DNA from: Alphaproteobacteria bacterium
GTDB lineage: Bacteria > Pseudomonadota > Alphaproteobacteria > Rhodobacterales > Rhodobacteraceae
Length of the DNA stretch: 5,595 nt
Assembly (NCBI GenBank): GCA_013151535.1
Contig: JAADIC010000241.1
Span: 1 to 5,595, forward strand
Direction of reading: 5' to 3'
A program made the position numbers and the translations under genes. Positions 1 through 5,595 of the stretch are shown here, piece by piece. Position 1 is the stretch's first letter. Each line of letters opens with the position of its first letter. Below the pieces are notes generated by a model that made no database searches, had not been told where the DNA came from, and saw nothing but the letters and a program-made list of their open reading frames with translations.

Positions 1-75
1 GACGCGGTTCAGGCGCGCCTTTCAGAAATGGCCATGGAAAATATGGCGCTCGAGGGCATGATAAAGGGGTTTTAG
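1..75 (+). CDS. 3' end of an unidentified gene (possible IS3-type transposase OrfA tail)
   Basis: Frame 1 is open from the window edge and ends at TAG 73-75, giving 24 residues that close with EMAMENMALEGMIKGF. The tail is amphipathic and rich in Met, Leu and Glu, like the end of a coiled coil. The pattern of Leu and Met-Glu-Asn followed by a short basic or aromatic end resembles the C-terminus of IS3-family OrfA proteins, which carry a leucine zipper. This is recollection of a family pattern, not an alignment. No overlapping OrfB frame follows: the next 200 bases are palindromic and non-coding, so if it is an IS3 OrfA it would be a remnant. It does not look like the acidic tail expected of GyrA, which I would have considered a likely coaD neighbour in this group. 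That the frame is coding is fairly likely, because the stop lies just before an AT-rich intergenic stretch. The product is uncertain. Confidence 0.4.
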   Translation, partial: DAVQARLSEMAMENMALEGMIKGF

Positions 76-92
76 CGCGAAACGGGTGTTAA

Positions 93-116
93 GAAAATCT
101 TTATCGAAAGATTTTC
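93..116. repeat. perfect AT-rich hairpin 1
   Basis: The left arm GAAAATCTTT (93-102) and right arm AAAGATTTTC (107-116) are exact reverse complements, a 10-bp stem around the 4-base loop ATCG. It starts 17 bases after the stop codon of the upstream gene. It is AT-rich and has no T-run directly after it, so it is not a textbook intrinsic terminator. It could protect the 3' end of the upstream mRNA, extrude as a cruciform, or be one half of a small palindromic repeat element. Confidence 0.75.
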
Positions 117-121
117 AAGCG

Positions 122-145
122 GAATAATTTTCGGGAAAATTATTC
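122..145. repeat. perfect AT-rich hairpin 2, possible terminator
   Basis: The left arm GAATAATTTTC (122-132) and right arm GAAAATTATTC (135-145) are exact reverse complements, an 11-bp palindrome with only GG between the arms; as RNA the loop would open to CGGG. It lies five bases after hairpin 1. A pyrimidine-rich TTTCTT follows at 146-151, so together the pair might end transcription of the upstream gene before coaD. The stem is weak in GC for a Rho-independent terminator. The sequence differs from hairpin 1, but both have the design G-A/T-rich arm-C. Confidence 0.7.
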
Positions 146-219
146 TTTCTTGCGTTCTGCGTTGGTTTAGAACACCCAAGACCGGCCCAGCCTGCGTGTT
201 TCTACGCGCAAGTTTGATG

Positions 220-248
220 TTGTAACCTGTTTTTTCCCGCAATATCGT
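220..248 (+). promoter_or_regulatory. candidate sigma70-type promoter for coaD
   Basis: TTGTAA (220-225, four of six matches to TTGACA) and TATCGT (243-248, four of six to TATAAT) are separated by 17 bases. This would place the start of transcription near 255, leaving a leader of about 30 nt before the coaD ATG. The match is only moderate and was made by eye. The rest of the 76-283 gap, beyond this and the hairpins, holds nothing I recognise. Confidence 0.33.
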
Positions 249-283
249 TTCGCCAGTCACTTCTTGCCTTCGGAATAAACCAC

Positions 284-778
284 ATGCGCATCGGCCTTTA
301 CCCCGGAACCTTCGATCCGATCACCAACGGGCATATCGACATCATCCGCCGCGCCGCCAAACTGGTGGACAAACTGGTGATCGGGGTTGCCATCAACCGC
401 GACAAGGGGCCACTGTTTGATCTTGAAGAACGGGTCGCCATGATCGAGGCGGAATGCGCTGGCACCATCAAGGAAAGCGGTGCCGAAATCATCGTGCATC
501 CGTTTGAAAACCTGCTGATAGATTGCGCGCGCGATGTCGGGGCCGGGGTGATTATTCGCGGCCTGCGTGCGGTTGCCGATTTTGAATATGAATACCAGAT
601 GGTTGGTATGAACCGGGCGCTGGATGCGTCGGTGGAAACCGTATTTCTGATGGCGGACGCCAAACATCAGGCGATCGCCAGCAAACTGGTCAAGGAAATC
701 GCCCGTCTTGGCGGTGATGTCGCCAAATTCATACCCGCCTCGGTCCATCAGGCTTTGCTGGCGAAATACCGCGATTAG
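284..778 (+). CDS. coaD: phosphopantetheine adenylyltransferase (CoaD)
   Basis: Cytoplasmic enzyme of the fourth step of coenzyme A synthesis. It transfers AMP from ATP to 4'-phosphopantetheine, giving dephospho-CoA and pyrophosphate. The 164-residue product has the usual family length and is a single nucleotidyltransferase domain. It opens with GLYPGTFDPITNGH (residues 4-17), which contains the TNGH form of the (T/H)xGH nucleotide-binding motif. The CoaD hallmark IIRGLRAVADFEYEYQM lies near residues 89-105, and a C-terminal segment ASKLVKEIARLGGDV occupies the position of the family's second ATP-binding motif (ISSxxVKE in E. coli). The start is fixed by the canonical MRIGLYPGTFDP N-terminus and by GGAA at 272-275, eight bases upstream. 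Nothing is missing or unusual. It may be read together with the cyclophilin genes 83 bases downstream unless the weak hairpin at its stop terminates. Confidence 0.97.
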   Translation: MRIGLYPGTFDPITNGHIDIIRRAAKLVDKLVIGVAINRDKGPLFDLEERVAMIEAECAGTIKESGAEIIVHPFENLLIDCARDVGAGVIIRGLRAVADFEYEYQMVGMNRALDASVETVFLMADAKHQAIASKLVKEIARLGGDVAKFIPASVHQALLAKYRD

Positions 779-796
779 CGCCTCCGCGCGGTAATC
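773..796 (+). terminator. weak hairpin overlapping the coaD stop
   Basis: GATTA-G-CGC (773-781) can pair with GCG-G-TAATC (788-796), with one internal G/G mismatch and a 6-base loop. The stem includes the coaD stop codon. A pyrimidine-rich stretch follows (TTTCCTTTT at 803-811), but it is not a clean T-run. It could be a poor intrinsic terminator or attenuator between coaD and the cyclophilin genes, or chance pairing. Confidence 0.25.
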
Positions 797-861
797 TGTC
801 GCTTTCCTTTTGGGCAGGTTTTGCCTAGTGTCCGCGAAATTTCAGTGCATAGGAGGCCGCA

Positions 862-1367
<506 letters not shown>

Positions 1368-1371
<4 letters not shown>

Positions 1372-2066
1372 AGAAAATAGTCATCAGGATCATCGCGGTA
1401 CTGGTTTTGGCCATCGCTGGGTTCATGGGATATATGTACCTGACCGAGCCCGAAATCGCTGCACCGCCGCCGATCCCCGAAGCAAGTAACGAGGTTGCCC
1501 CTGTGGCAACCTCGACCCCCGCCCTTGAAGACCAGAATAATTCCGTAGCCGTGACCGCCCAGAACCAGGATATTCTGGTGATTGAGGTCGCAGGTCAGGC
1601 CAACGGCACCGTTGAAATCCTGCTCAATTCCGACATCGCCCCGGCCCATGTGGCCCGCATCAAGGCGCTGGCGGCTAAAGGCGCTTATGACAATGTGGTT
1701 TTCCACCGTGTGATCGAAGGTTTCATGGCCCAAACCGGCGATGTCGAATTTGGCCGCCGCGACGGCCCGACAGCACGCGCCGGTAGGGGCGGCTCGCAAA
1801 TGGATGATCTGAAGGCCGAGTTTTCCGATCAGGTGTTCGTCAAAGGTGTGGTTGGTATGGCGCGCTCCAACTCACCTGACAGCGCCAATTCGCAATTCTT
1901 TATCGTGTTTGACGACGCTTCGTTTCTGAATGGCAGCTACACGGTGGTCGGGCGGGTGATTTCCGGCATGGATGTGGTCGAGGCGATCAAGAAGGGGGAT
2001 CCGCAAAGCGGGGCCGTGTCCGAACCTGATTACATGGCGTCGGTCAGACTGAAATCGGCTGAATAA
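1368..2066 (+). CDS. cyclophilin-type peptidyl-prolyl cis-trans isomerase, membrane-anchored, periplasmic
   Basis: A second cyclophilin of 232 residues. An N-terminal basic MKK and a hydrophobic helix (about residues 4-25) lack a clear AxA cleavage site, so it is probably a signal anchor. A Pro/Ala-rich, low-complexity linker (about 28-65) follows, then the cyclophilin domain (about 68-232). The active-site block FHRVIEGFMAQTGD (112-125) carries Arg114, Phe119, Met120 and Gln122. SANSQFFIV (172-180) and FLNGSYTVVGRV (186-197) complete the pocket. It should assist folding of exported proteins on the periplasmic side of the inner membrane. Its ATG lies inside the stop of the upstream cyclophilin (ATGA, 1368-1371). 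Only a weak ribosome site (GGCGG, 1356-1360) precedes it, so translation probably depends on coupling. Long identical stretches shared with its neighbour indicate an old tandem duplication, one copy having gained an export signal and linker. Confidence 0.94.
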
Positions 2067-2082
2067 TCCTGCCTGATGCCAA

Positions 2083-2121
2083 GTTTTCATAAACGCGTGA
2101 GCATGGCTATTTTTTGAAAAC
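2083..2121. repeat. imperfect inverted repeat in the DUF3179 gene leader
   Basis: GTTTTCATAAA (2083-2093) pairs with TTTTTGAAAAC (2111-2121) with a single T/T mismatch, around a 17-base spacer. It overlaps a weak promoter-like pair, TTTTCA (2084-2089) and TATTTT (2108-2113), spaced 18 bases. It might be an operator at that promoter, or a weak transcript end for the cyclophilin genes, since a run of six T lies at 2110-2115. No known regulator's site was recognised. Confidence 0.3.
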
Positions 2122-2133
2122 ACAATCTGCCAG

Positions 2134-2168
2134 TCTTTCCCGTAATGCAAAAAAAATCAGGGGAAAGA
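2134..2168 (+). promoter_or_regulatory. possible ribosome-site-masking hairpin
   Basis: TCTTTCCC (2134-2141) is the exact reverse complement of GGGAAAGA (2161-2168), giving an 8-bp stem with a 19-base loop that contains a run of eight A (2149-2156). The right arm is most of the Shine-Dalgarno stretch GGGGAAAG (2160-2167) of the DUF3179 gene, whose ATG begins at 2170. When folded, the ribosome site would be paired. This suggests control of translation, for example by temperature, a protein or an RNA. It is inferred only from pairing read by eye. Confidence 0.4.
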
Positions 2169-2169
2169 T

Positions 2170-3147
2170 ATGAAAAATGCAATCCGAACAGGCCTGATCG
2201 CCACGATACTTGGGGTCTTTACCAGCGGTGTCATGGCGCAGGAGCAATATTGGAAACGTGAATGGCCGTTCACGGATTTCAGCAAGACGAGTGTTGAATA
2301 TTCCGATATTCTAAGCGGTGGTCCACCAAAAGACGGTATACCCTCGGTCGACAAACCGGTATTCAAAGCGATTGCCGATGAAAGCGAAATTGGTGACAGC
2401 GAGCCGGTCAATGTGGTGAAACTGGGTGATGCACCGGCCAAGGCCTATCCCTACCGCTATCTGATCTGGCACGAGATCGTCAATGACGTGGTTGACGGTG
2501 TGCCCATTGCCGTCACCTATTGCCCGCTTTGTGCCACCATCATCGTGTTTGAACGCACGTTGAACGGCGAGGTCACGACCTTTGGCACCACCGGTAAATT
2601 GCGCCTGTCCAACCTCATCATGTATGACCGCGCCACCGAAAGCTGGTGGCAACAGGCGGTGGGTACGGCCATCGTTGGCTCGCGCACCGGAATGGAATTA
2701 ACGCCCGTGGTGTCCTGGACCCAAAGCTGGGCCCAGTTCAAAGAAGAAAACCCGGATGGTCTGGTCATGGCCAGCCCGAATGCCGGGCGCCCCTACGGGC
2801 GCAACCCCTATGCGGGCTATGACACCGCAACGCGGCCCTTCCTTTATAACGGGCAAAACCCTCCAGACGGCATTCCAGCCCTGTCACGCGTGGTCAAGGT
2901 GGGCAACAAGGCCTGGCCGCTGGCGCGCCTGCAAAAGGTCGAAAGCCTGACCGAGGCGGGGGTCACCATCTCTTGGGAATCCGGCCAAAGCTCGGCCCTG
3001 GATAGCGGGCGCATCAATCAGGGGCGTGATATCGGCATGATCCGCGTGCGCGACGCCAAAACCGGTGAAGACGTGCTGCACGACGTGATCTTTGCCTTTG
3101 TCTTTCAGGCGTTTGAAGACGATGGCGAATGGATGACCGGCGGGTAA
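2170..3147 (+). CDS. secreted DUF3179 family protein of unknown function
   Basis: A 325-residue protein with a cleavable signal peptide: basic start MKNAIR, hydrophobic core, and likely cleavage after VMA at residue 23. The mature part should therefore lie in the periplasm. It matches the DUF3179 family as I know it: AYPYRYLIWHEIVNDVVDG (92-110), the adjoining VTYCPLCATIIVFER (115-129) with a CxxC pair (Cys118, Cys121), then TTFGTTGKLRLSNLIMYDR (136-154) followed by ESWWQQ (157-162). The conserved WHE and CPLC residues look like a possible metal or redox site, but no biochemical role is established to my knowledge and none is claimed here. The C-terminus FAFVFQAFEDDGEW is complete. The start is supported by the signal peptide and by GGGGAAAG at 2160-2167. 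The gene stands apart, with a 103-bp leader before it and a strong terminator after it, so it is probably monocistronic. It may be controlled through the hairpin over its ribosome site. Confidence 0.9.
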   Translation: MKNAIRTGLIATILGVFTSGVMAQEQYWKREWPFTDFSKTSVEYSDILSGGPPKDGIPSVDKPVFKAIADESEIGDSEPVNVVKLGDAPAKAYPYRYLIWHEIVNDVVDGVPIAVTYCPLCATIIVFERTLNGEVTTFGTTGKLRLSNLIMYDRATESWWQQAVGTAIVGSRTGMELTPVVSWTQSWAQFKEENPDGLVMASPNAGRPYGRNPYAGYDTATRPFLYNGQNPPDGIPALSRVVKVGNKAWPLARLQKVESLTEAGVTISWESGQSSALDSGRINQGRDIGMIRVRDAKTGEDVLHDVIFAFVFQAFEDDGEWMTGG

Positions 3148-3163
3148 AGTCGCCAAATACTGG

Positions 3164-3193
3164 AAAAGGCCGCCCAGTGAGGCGGTCTTTTTT
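3164..3193. terminator. bidirectional intrinsic terminator between converging genes
   Basis: AAAAGGCCGCC (3164-3174) pairs with GGCGGTCTTTT (3181-3191) through an 11-bp stem with one G-U pair and the loop CAGTGA. On the + strand it ends in six T (3188-3193), serving the DUF3179 gene. On the - strand the complement of the four A at 3164-3167 provides a short T-run, serving tyrS. The tyrS stop codon (3194 down to 3192) touches the T-run, so the tyrS mRNA would enter the hairpin as soon as its coding region ends. Confidence 0.9.
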
Positions 3194-4448
3194 ATGTGTC
3201 GAGCTTAACCAGCGCGTGACGCTTCTTGCCCGCCGAAAGTTTAATAGAGGCGGCAAGTTCATCAGCGCCGATCATCAAACCCGCATCGGTAATCGCCTTG
3301 TCGTTCAGCTTTGCACCACCATCGGCAATCAAGCGCTTTGCCTCTTTGCCGGACCCTGCAAGACCGGCCTTGACAAAGGCCTGCACGATTGAGAGGCCGT
3401 TGTCGCCCAGATCATCCGCCGAAAGCAGCGCCGTTGGCAAATCATCGCCAACGCCGCCTTTTTCAAACACCTCACGCGAAGTGGCTTCTGCCGCATTTGC
3501 GGCATCCGTGCCATGGGCCAACGTCGTAACCTCGTTCGCAAGGCGAATTTTCGCCTCGTTAATCTCCTGCCCCGCAAGCGCGCCCAAGCGGTCACATTCA
3601 TCGACCGGCAACTCGGTATAAAGTTTCAGAAACCGCCCCACATCGGCATCGGTGGTGTTGCGCCAGAATTGCCAAAACTCGTACGGGCTGCGCATTTCGG
3701 CATTCAGCCAAACCGCACCTTCAGCCGATTTGCCCATCTTCTTGCCGTCCGACGTGGTTAACAGATGCGAGGTCAGGCCATAAACTTCACCGCTCAACAC
3801 CCGGCGGGTCAGATCAATACCGTTAACGATATTGCCCCATTGATCCGAGCCACCCATCTGCATCAAACAGCCGTAGCGGCGGTTAAGCTCCATGAAATCA
3901 TAGGCTTGCAGGATCATGTAGTTAAACTCAAGAAATGACAGGCTCTGCTCGCGATCAATGCGCGACTTAACACTTTCAAACGCCAGCATCCGGTTGACGG
4001 AGAAATGCCGGCCAATATCGCGTAAAAACTCAAGGTAATTCAGACCATCCAGCCATTCGGCATTATTCACCATCAGCGCATCGGTCGCGCCCTCGCCAAA
4101 CGTCACATAAGACGAAAACACCTGCTGGATACCGTCGATATTGGCGTTGATCTGCTCCTCGCTCAGCAAAGGGCGCTCATCGGCGCGAAAGCTGGGATCG
4201 CCGACCTTGGTGGTGCCGCCCCCCATCAGAACCAAGGGCTTGTGGCCGGTTTTCTGCAACCAGCGAAACATCATGATCTGGATCAAGCTGCCCACATGCA
4301 ACGATTTCGCGGTGGCATCAAAGCCGATATAAGCCGGAACCACACCTGCCATCAAAGCGTCATCAAGCCCTTGCAGATCGGTGCAATCGGCCATGAAACC
4401 GCGCGCCTGCATCACATGCAGAAAGTCGGATTTTGGGTGGTAAGTCAT
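3192..4448 (-). CDS. tyrS: tyrosyl-tRNA synthetase
   Basis: Cytoplasmic class I synthetase that activates tyrosine with ATP and charges tRNA-Tyr. The protein has 418 residues, close to the 424 of E. coli TyrS. The catalytic domain has the HIGH-type motif as LHVGSL (50-55), a form I associate with alphaproteobacterial TyrRS, followed by GGGTTKVGDPS (76-86). The tyrosine-binding helix is YMILQAYDF (177-185), with Tyr177, Gln181 and Asp184. GGSDQWGNI lies at 199-207 and the KMSKS-type loop is KMGKS (237-241). A C-terminal S4-like RNA-binding domain covers about 350-418. The frame stays open upstream to an ATG at 4580, but that 44-residue extension has no homology feel and would cover the anmK promoter. 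The ATG at 4448, with CAGGGC about nine bases before it, gives the normal length. It is convergent with the DUF3179 gene and divergent from anmK. I could not place its promoter with confidence. Confidence 0.97.
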   Translation of the reverse strand: MTYHPKSDFLHVMQARGFMADCTDLQGLDDALMAGVVPAYIGFDATAKSLHVGSLIQIMMFRWLQKTGHKPLVLMGGGTTKVGDPSFRADERPLLSEEQINANIDGIQQVFSSYVTFGEGATDALMVNNAEWLDGLNYLEFLRDIGRHFSVNRMLAFESVKSRIDREQSLSFLEFNYMILQAYDFMELNRRYGCLMQMGGSDQWGNIVNGIDLTRRVLSGEVYGLTSHLLTTSDGKKMGKSAEGAVWLNAEMRSPYEFWQFWRNTTDADVGRFLKLYTELPVDECDRLGALAGQEINEAKIRLANEVTTLAHGTDAANAAEATSREVFEKGGVGDDLPTALLSADDLGDNGLSIVQAFVKAGLAGSGKEAKRLIADGGAKLNDKAITDAGLMIGADELAASIKLSAGKKRHALVKLDT

Positions 4449-4460
4449 CGGTTTGCCCTG

Positions 4461-4489
4461 GTTACAATTTCTGTGCCACCTTCTATAAG
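4461..4489 (+). promoter_or_regulatory. sigma70-like promoter for anmK
   Basis: GTTACA (4461-4466, four of six to TTGACA) and TATAAG (4484-4489, five of six to TATAAT) are 17 bases apart. They predict a transcript start near 4496 and a leader of about 30 nt carrying AAGGAAA (4516-4522) before the ATG at 4528. It lies in the 79-bp gap shared with the divergent tyrS. The complement of the -10 region (CTTATA) could also contribute to the tyrS promoter, but no good -35 partner was found on that strand. Confidence 0.55.
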
Positions 4490-4527
4490 ACGCCTGAAGC
4501 AAAAGGCCAGAAAGAAAAGGAAATGCG

Positions 4528-5595
4528 ATGCCAGAGGCAGAGGCGATCTGGGCGCTTGGATTGATGTCGGGCACCTCCATGGACGGGGTCGACGGCGCGA
4601 TGATTTTAAGCGACGGGATTGAGGTGTTCGAGTTTGGCGCGACCGGTTTCCGGCCCTATTCCGCGAGCGAGCGCGCGATAATCGCGGCGGCCCAAGGCGC
4701 GTGGCCGGGGGATGCGGGCGTGGCTGAGGCAGAGGTGGTGGTGCGTCGCGCCCATCACGACCTGATTGCGCGTTTTGGCGGGGTCGAGTTGATCGGCTTT
4801 CACGGCCAGACCCTGGCCCATGATCCCAGCGCGCGTGGCACGCATCAGATCGGTGACGGGGCGGCCTTGGCGGCCGAGCTCGGATTGCCCGTGGTCTGGG
4901 ATTTTCGTAGCGGCGACGTGGCAGCGGGCGGGCAGGGTGCGCCGCTTGCGCCGTTCTATCACTTCGCGCTGGCCAAAAGGCTGGGCGAGGGGCCGGTCGC
5001 GTTTCTCAATCTTGGCGGCGTCGGCAATGTCACTTTCGCAAATCCGCTGGCCGGTGGGCCCGAGGATGGCGGTGCTTTGCTGGCTTTTGACACCGGACCG
5101 GCCAACGCGCTGATGGATGATTTCATGCAGGCCCGCACCGGGCTGGCCTGTGATTACGGCGGGGCCATGGCGGCGGCGGGGCAGGTGGATCGCTCGATTG
5201 TGGATCAGTTTCTGGGGGAGGAGTATTTCACCCGCAAACCGCCCAAGTCACTGGATCGCAACGACTTTACGGGTTTGGTCAAGGCGGTTGAAGCCTTGTC
5301 TGACATGGATGGTCTGGCCACTCTGGCGGCTTGTACGATTGCCTCGATCAAAGCCGGTTTCCGGTTTGCGCCCAAGGGGCTGAGCCGGGTTCTGATCTGT
5401 GGTGGCGGGCGCAAAAACGATCATTTGATGGCTGGATTGCAAGCAGCGTTGACGCCCGAAGTTGTGGATATCACGCAAGCCGGATTTGACGGCGACATGC
5501 TCGAGGCGCAGGCTTTCGCCTATCTGGCGCTACGCTGCAAAGCCGGATTGGCGCTGTCGGCCCCGATGACGACGGGTGTGAAAACGCCTTTGACG
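4528..5595 (+). CDS. anmK: anhydro-N-acetylmuramic acid kinase, 3' end cut by window
   Basis: Phosphorylates 1,6-anhydro-MurNAc with ATP while opening the anhydro ring, giving MurNAc-6-phosphate. This is a cytoplasmic step of peptidoglycan recycling. The visible 356 residues are open to the window edge; the family is usually about 370, so only a short tail is missing. Motifs in order: GLMSGTSMDGVD (11-22) for phosphate binding, GFHGQT (90-95), DFRSGDVAAGGQGAPLAP (125-142), NLGGVGNVT (161-169), FDTGPANALMD (187-197) in which Asp188 is the likely catalytic base, CGGGRKNDHLM (291-301) and DGDMLEAQAFAYLA (321-334). The start at 4528 is set by AAGGAAA at 4516-4522; the ATG at 4523 is in another frame that soon stops. 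Divergent from tyrS, an arrangement or proximity seen in other Proteobacteria. In alphaproteobacteria the product may feed the MupP-AmgK-MurU salvage route, but those genes are not in view. Confidence 0.95.
   Translation, partial: MPEAEAIWALGLMSGTSMDGVDGAMILSDGIEVFEFGATGFRPYSASERAIIAAAQGAWPGDAGVAEAEVVVRRAHHDLIARFGGVELIGFHGQTLAHDPSARGTHQIGDGAALAAELGLPVVWDFRSGDVAAGGQGAPLAPFYHFALAKRLGEGPVAFLNLGGVGNVTFANPLAGGPEDGGALLAFDTGPANALMDDFMQARTGLACDYGGAMAAAGQVDRSIVDQFLGEEYFTRKPPKSLDRNDFTGLVKAVEALSDMDGLATLAACTIASIKAGFRFAPKGLSRVLICGGGRKNDHLMAGLQAALTPEVVDITQAGFDGDMLEAQAFAYLALRCKAGLALSAPMTTGVKTPLT

Larger units (their letters stand above)
84..177. repeat. outer inverted repeat enclosing two hairpins
   Basis: GGGTGTT at 84-90 is the exact reverse complement of AACACCC at 171-177. 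The pair brackets two perfect palindromes (93-116 and 122-145), so the 94-bp block could fold as a branched structure with a closing stem. No target-site duplication is visible outside the 7-bp ends, and no coding capacity lies within. A 7-bp match over this distance could arise by chance, so the outer pairing is much less certain than the two inner hairpins. Confidence 0.35.

Noticed and set aside
50..55. HVGS in place of HIGH in tyrosyl-tRNA synthetase (residue numbers of the protein)
   Set aside because: It looked like a damaged active site, but this variant is, to my knowledge, normal in alphaproteobacterial TyrRS and all other motifs are intact.
154..168. SOS-box-like GTTC-N7-GTTT
   Set aside because: It differs by one base from the alphaproteobacterial LexA consensus GTTC-N7-GTTC, lies about 115-130 bases upstream of coaD, and no damage-response gene is in view. 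A chance match is likely.
257..748. 163-codon antisense frame across coaD
   Set aside because: It is a shadow of the well-supported coaD, has no recognisable motif, and is explained by GC-rich third positions.
4449..4580. 44-residue N-terminal extension of tyrS to an upstream ATG
   Set aside because: The extension would make the enzyme too long, overlap the anmK start on the other strand and cover its promoter. The ATG at 4448 gives the usual length.
4820..5383. Two + strand open frames inside anmK
   Set aside because: They are rich in Arg and Trp and lie in a shifted frame, typical of out-of-frame reading of a GC-rich gene; the anmK frame carries all the family motifs.

Overview
The window reads as ordinary chromosomal DNA of an alphaproteobacterium, most likely of the Rhodobacteraceae (Roseobacter-type). 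This is inferred from GC-rich third codon positions, the form of the tyrosyl-tRNA synthetase (HVGS in place of HIGH, followed by a GGGTTKVGDPS segment), and the grouping of coaD with cyclophilin genes near tyrS and anmK. No database search was possible.

Layout on the + strand: the last 24 codons of an unidentified gene (1-75); an AT-rich gap with two perfect tandem hairpins inside a weaker outer inverted repeat (84-177) and a plausible promoter; coaD for coenzyme A synthesis (284-778); two adjacent cyclophilin-type peptidyl-prolyl isomerase genes, the first cytoplasmic (862-1371) and the second membrane-anchored and facing the periplasm (1368-2066), overlapping by ATGA; a 103-bp gap with two inverted repeats, one of which covers the next gene's ribosome binding site; a secreted DUF3179 protein (2170-3147); and a hairpin terminator at 3164-3193 that probably works in both directions. 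On the - strand, tyrS (4448 down to 3192) converges on that terminator. tyrS is divergent from anmK (4528 to the window end, + strand), with a good sigma70-like promoter for anmK in the 79-bp gap between them.

The genes are mainly housekeeping: CoA synthesis, protein folding in two compartments, tRNA charging and recycling of cell-wall anhydro-MurNAc. The one gene of unknown function is the exported DUF3179 protein. It appears to be its own transcription unit and has a possible ribosome-site hairpin. I found no convincing new multi-gene system, CRISPR array, tRNA, rRNA or complete mobile element. The least explained pieces are the tandem palindromes upstream of coaD and the leader of the DUF3179 gene.
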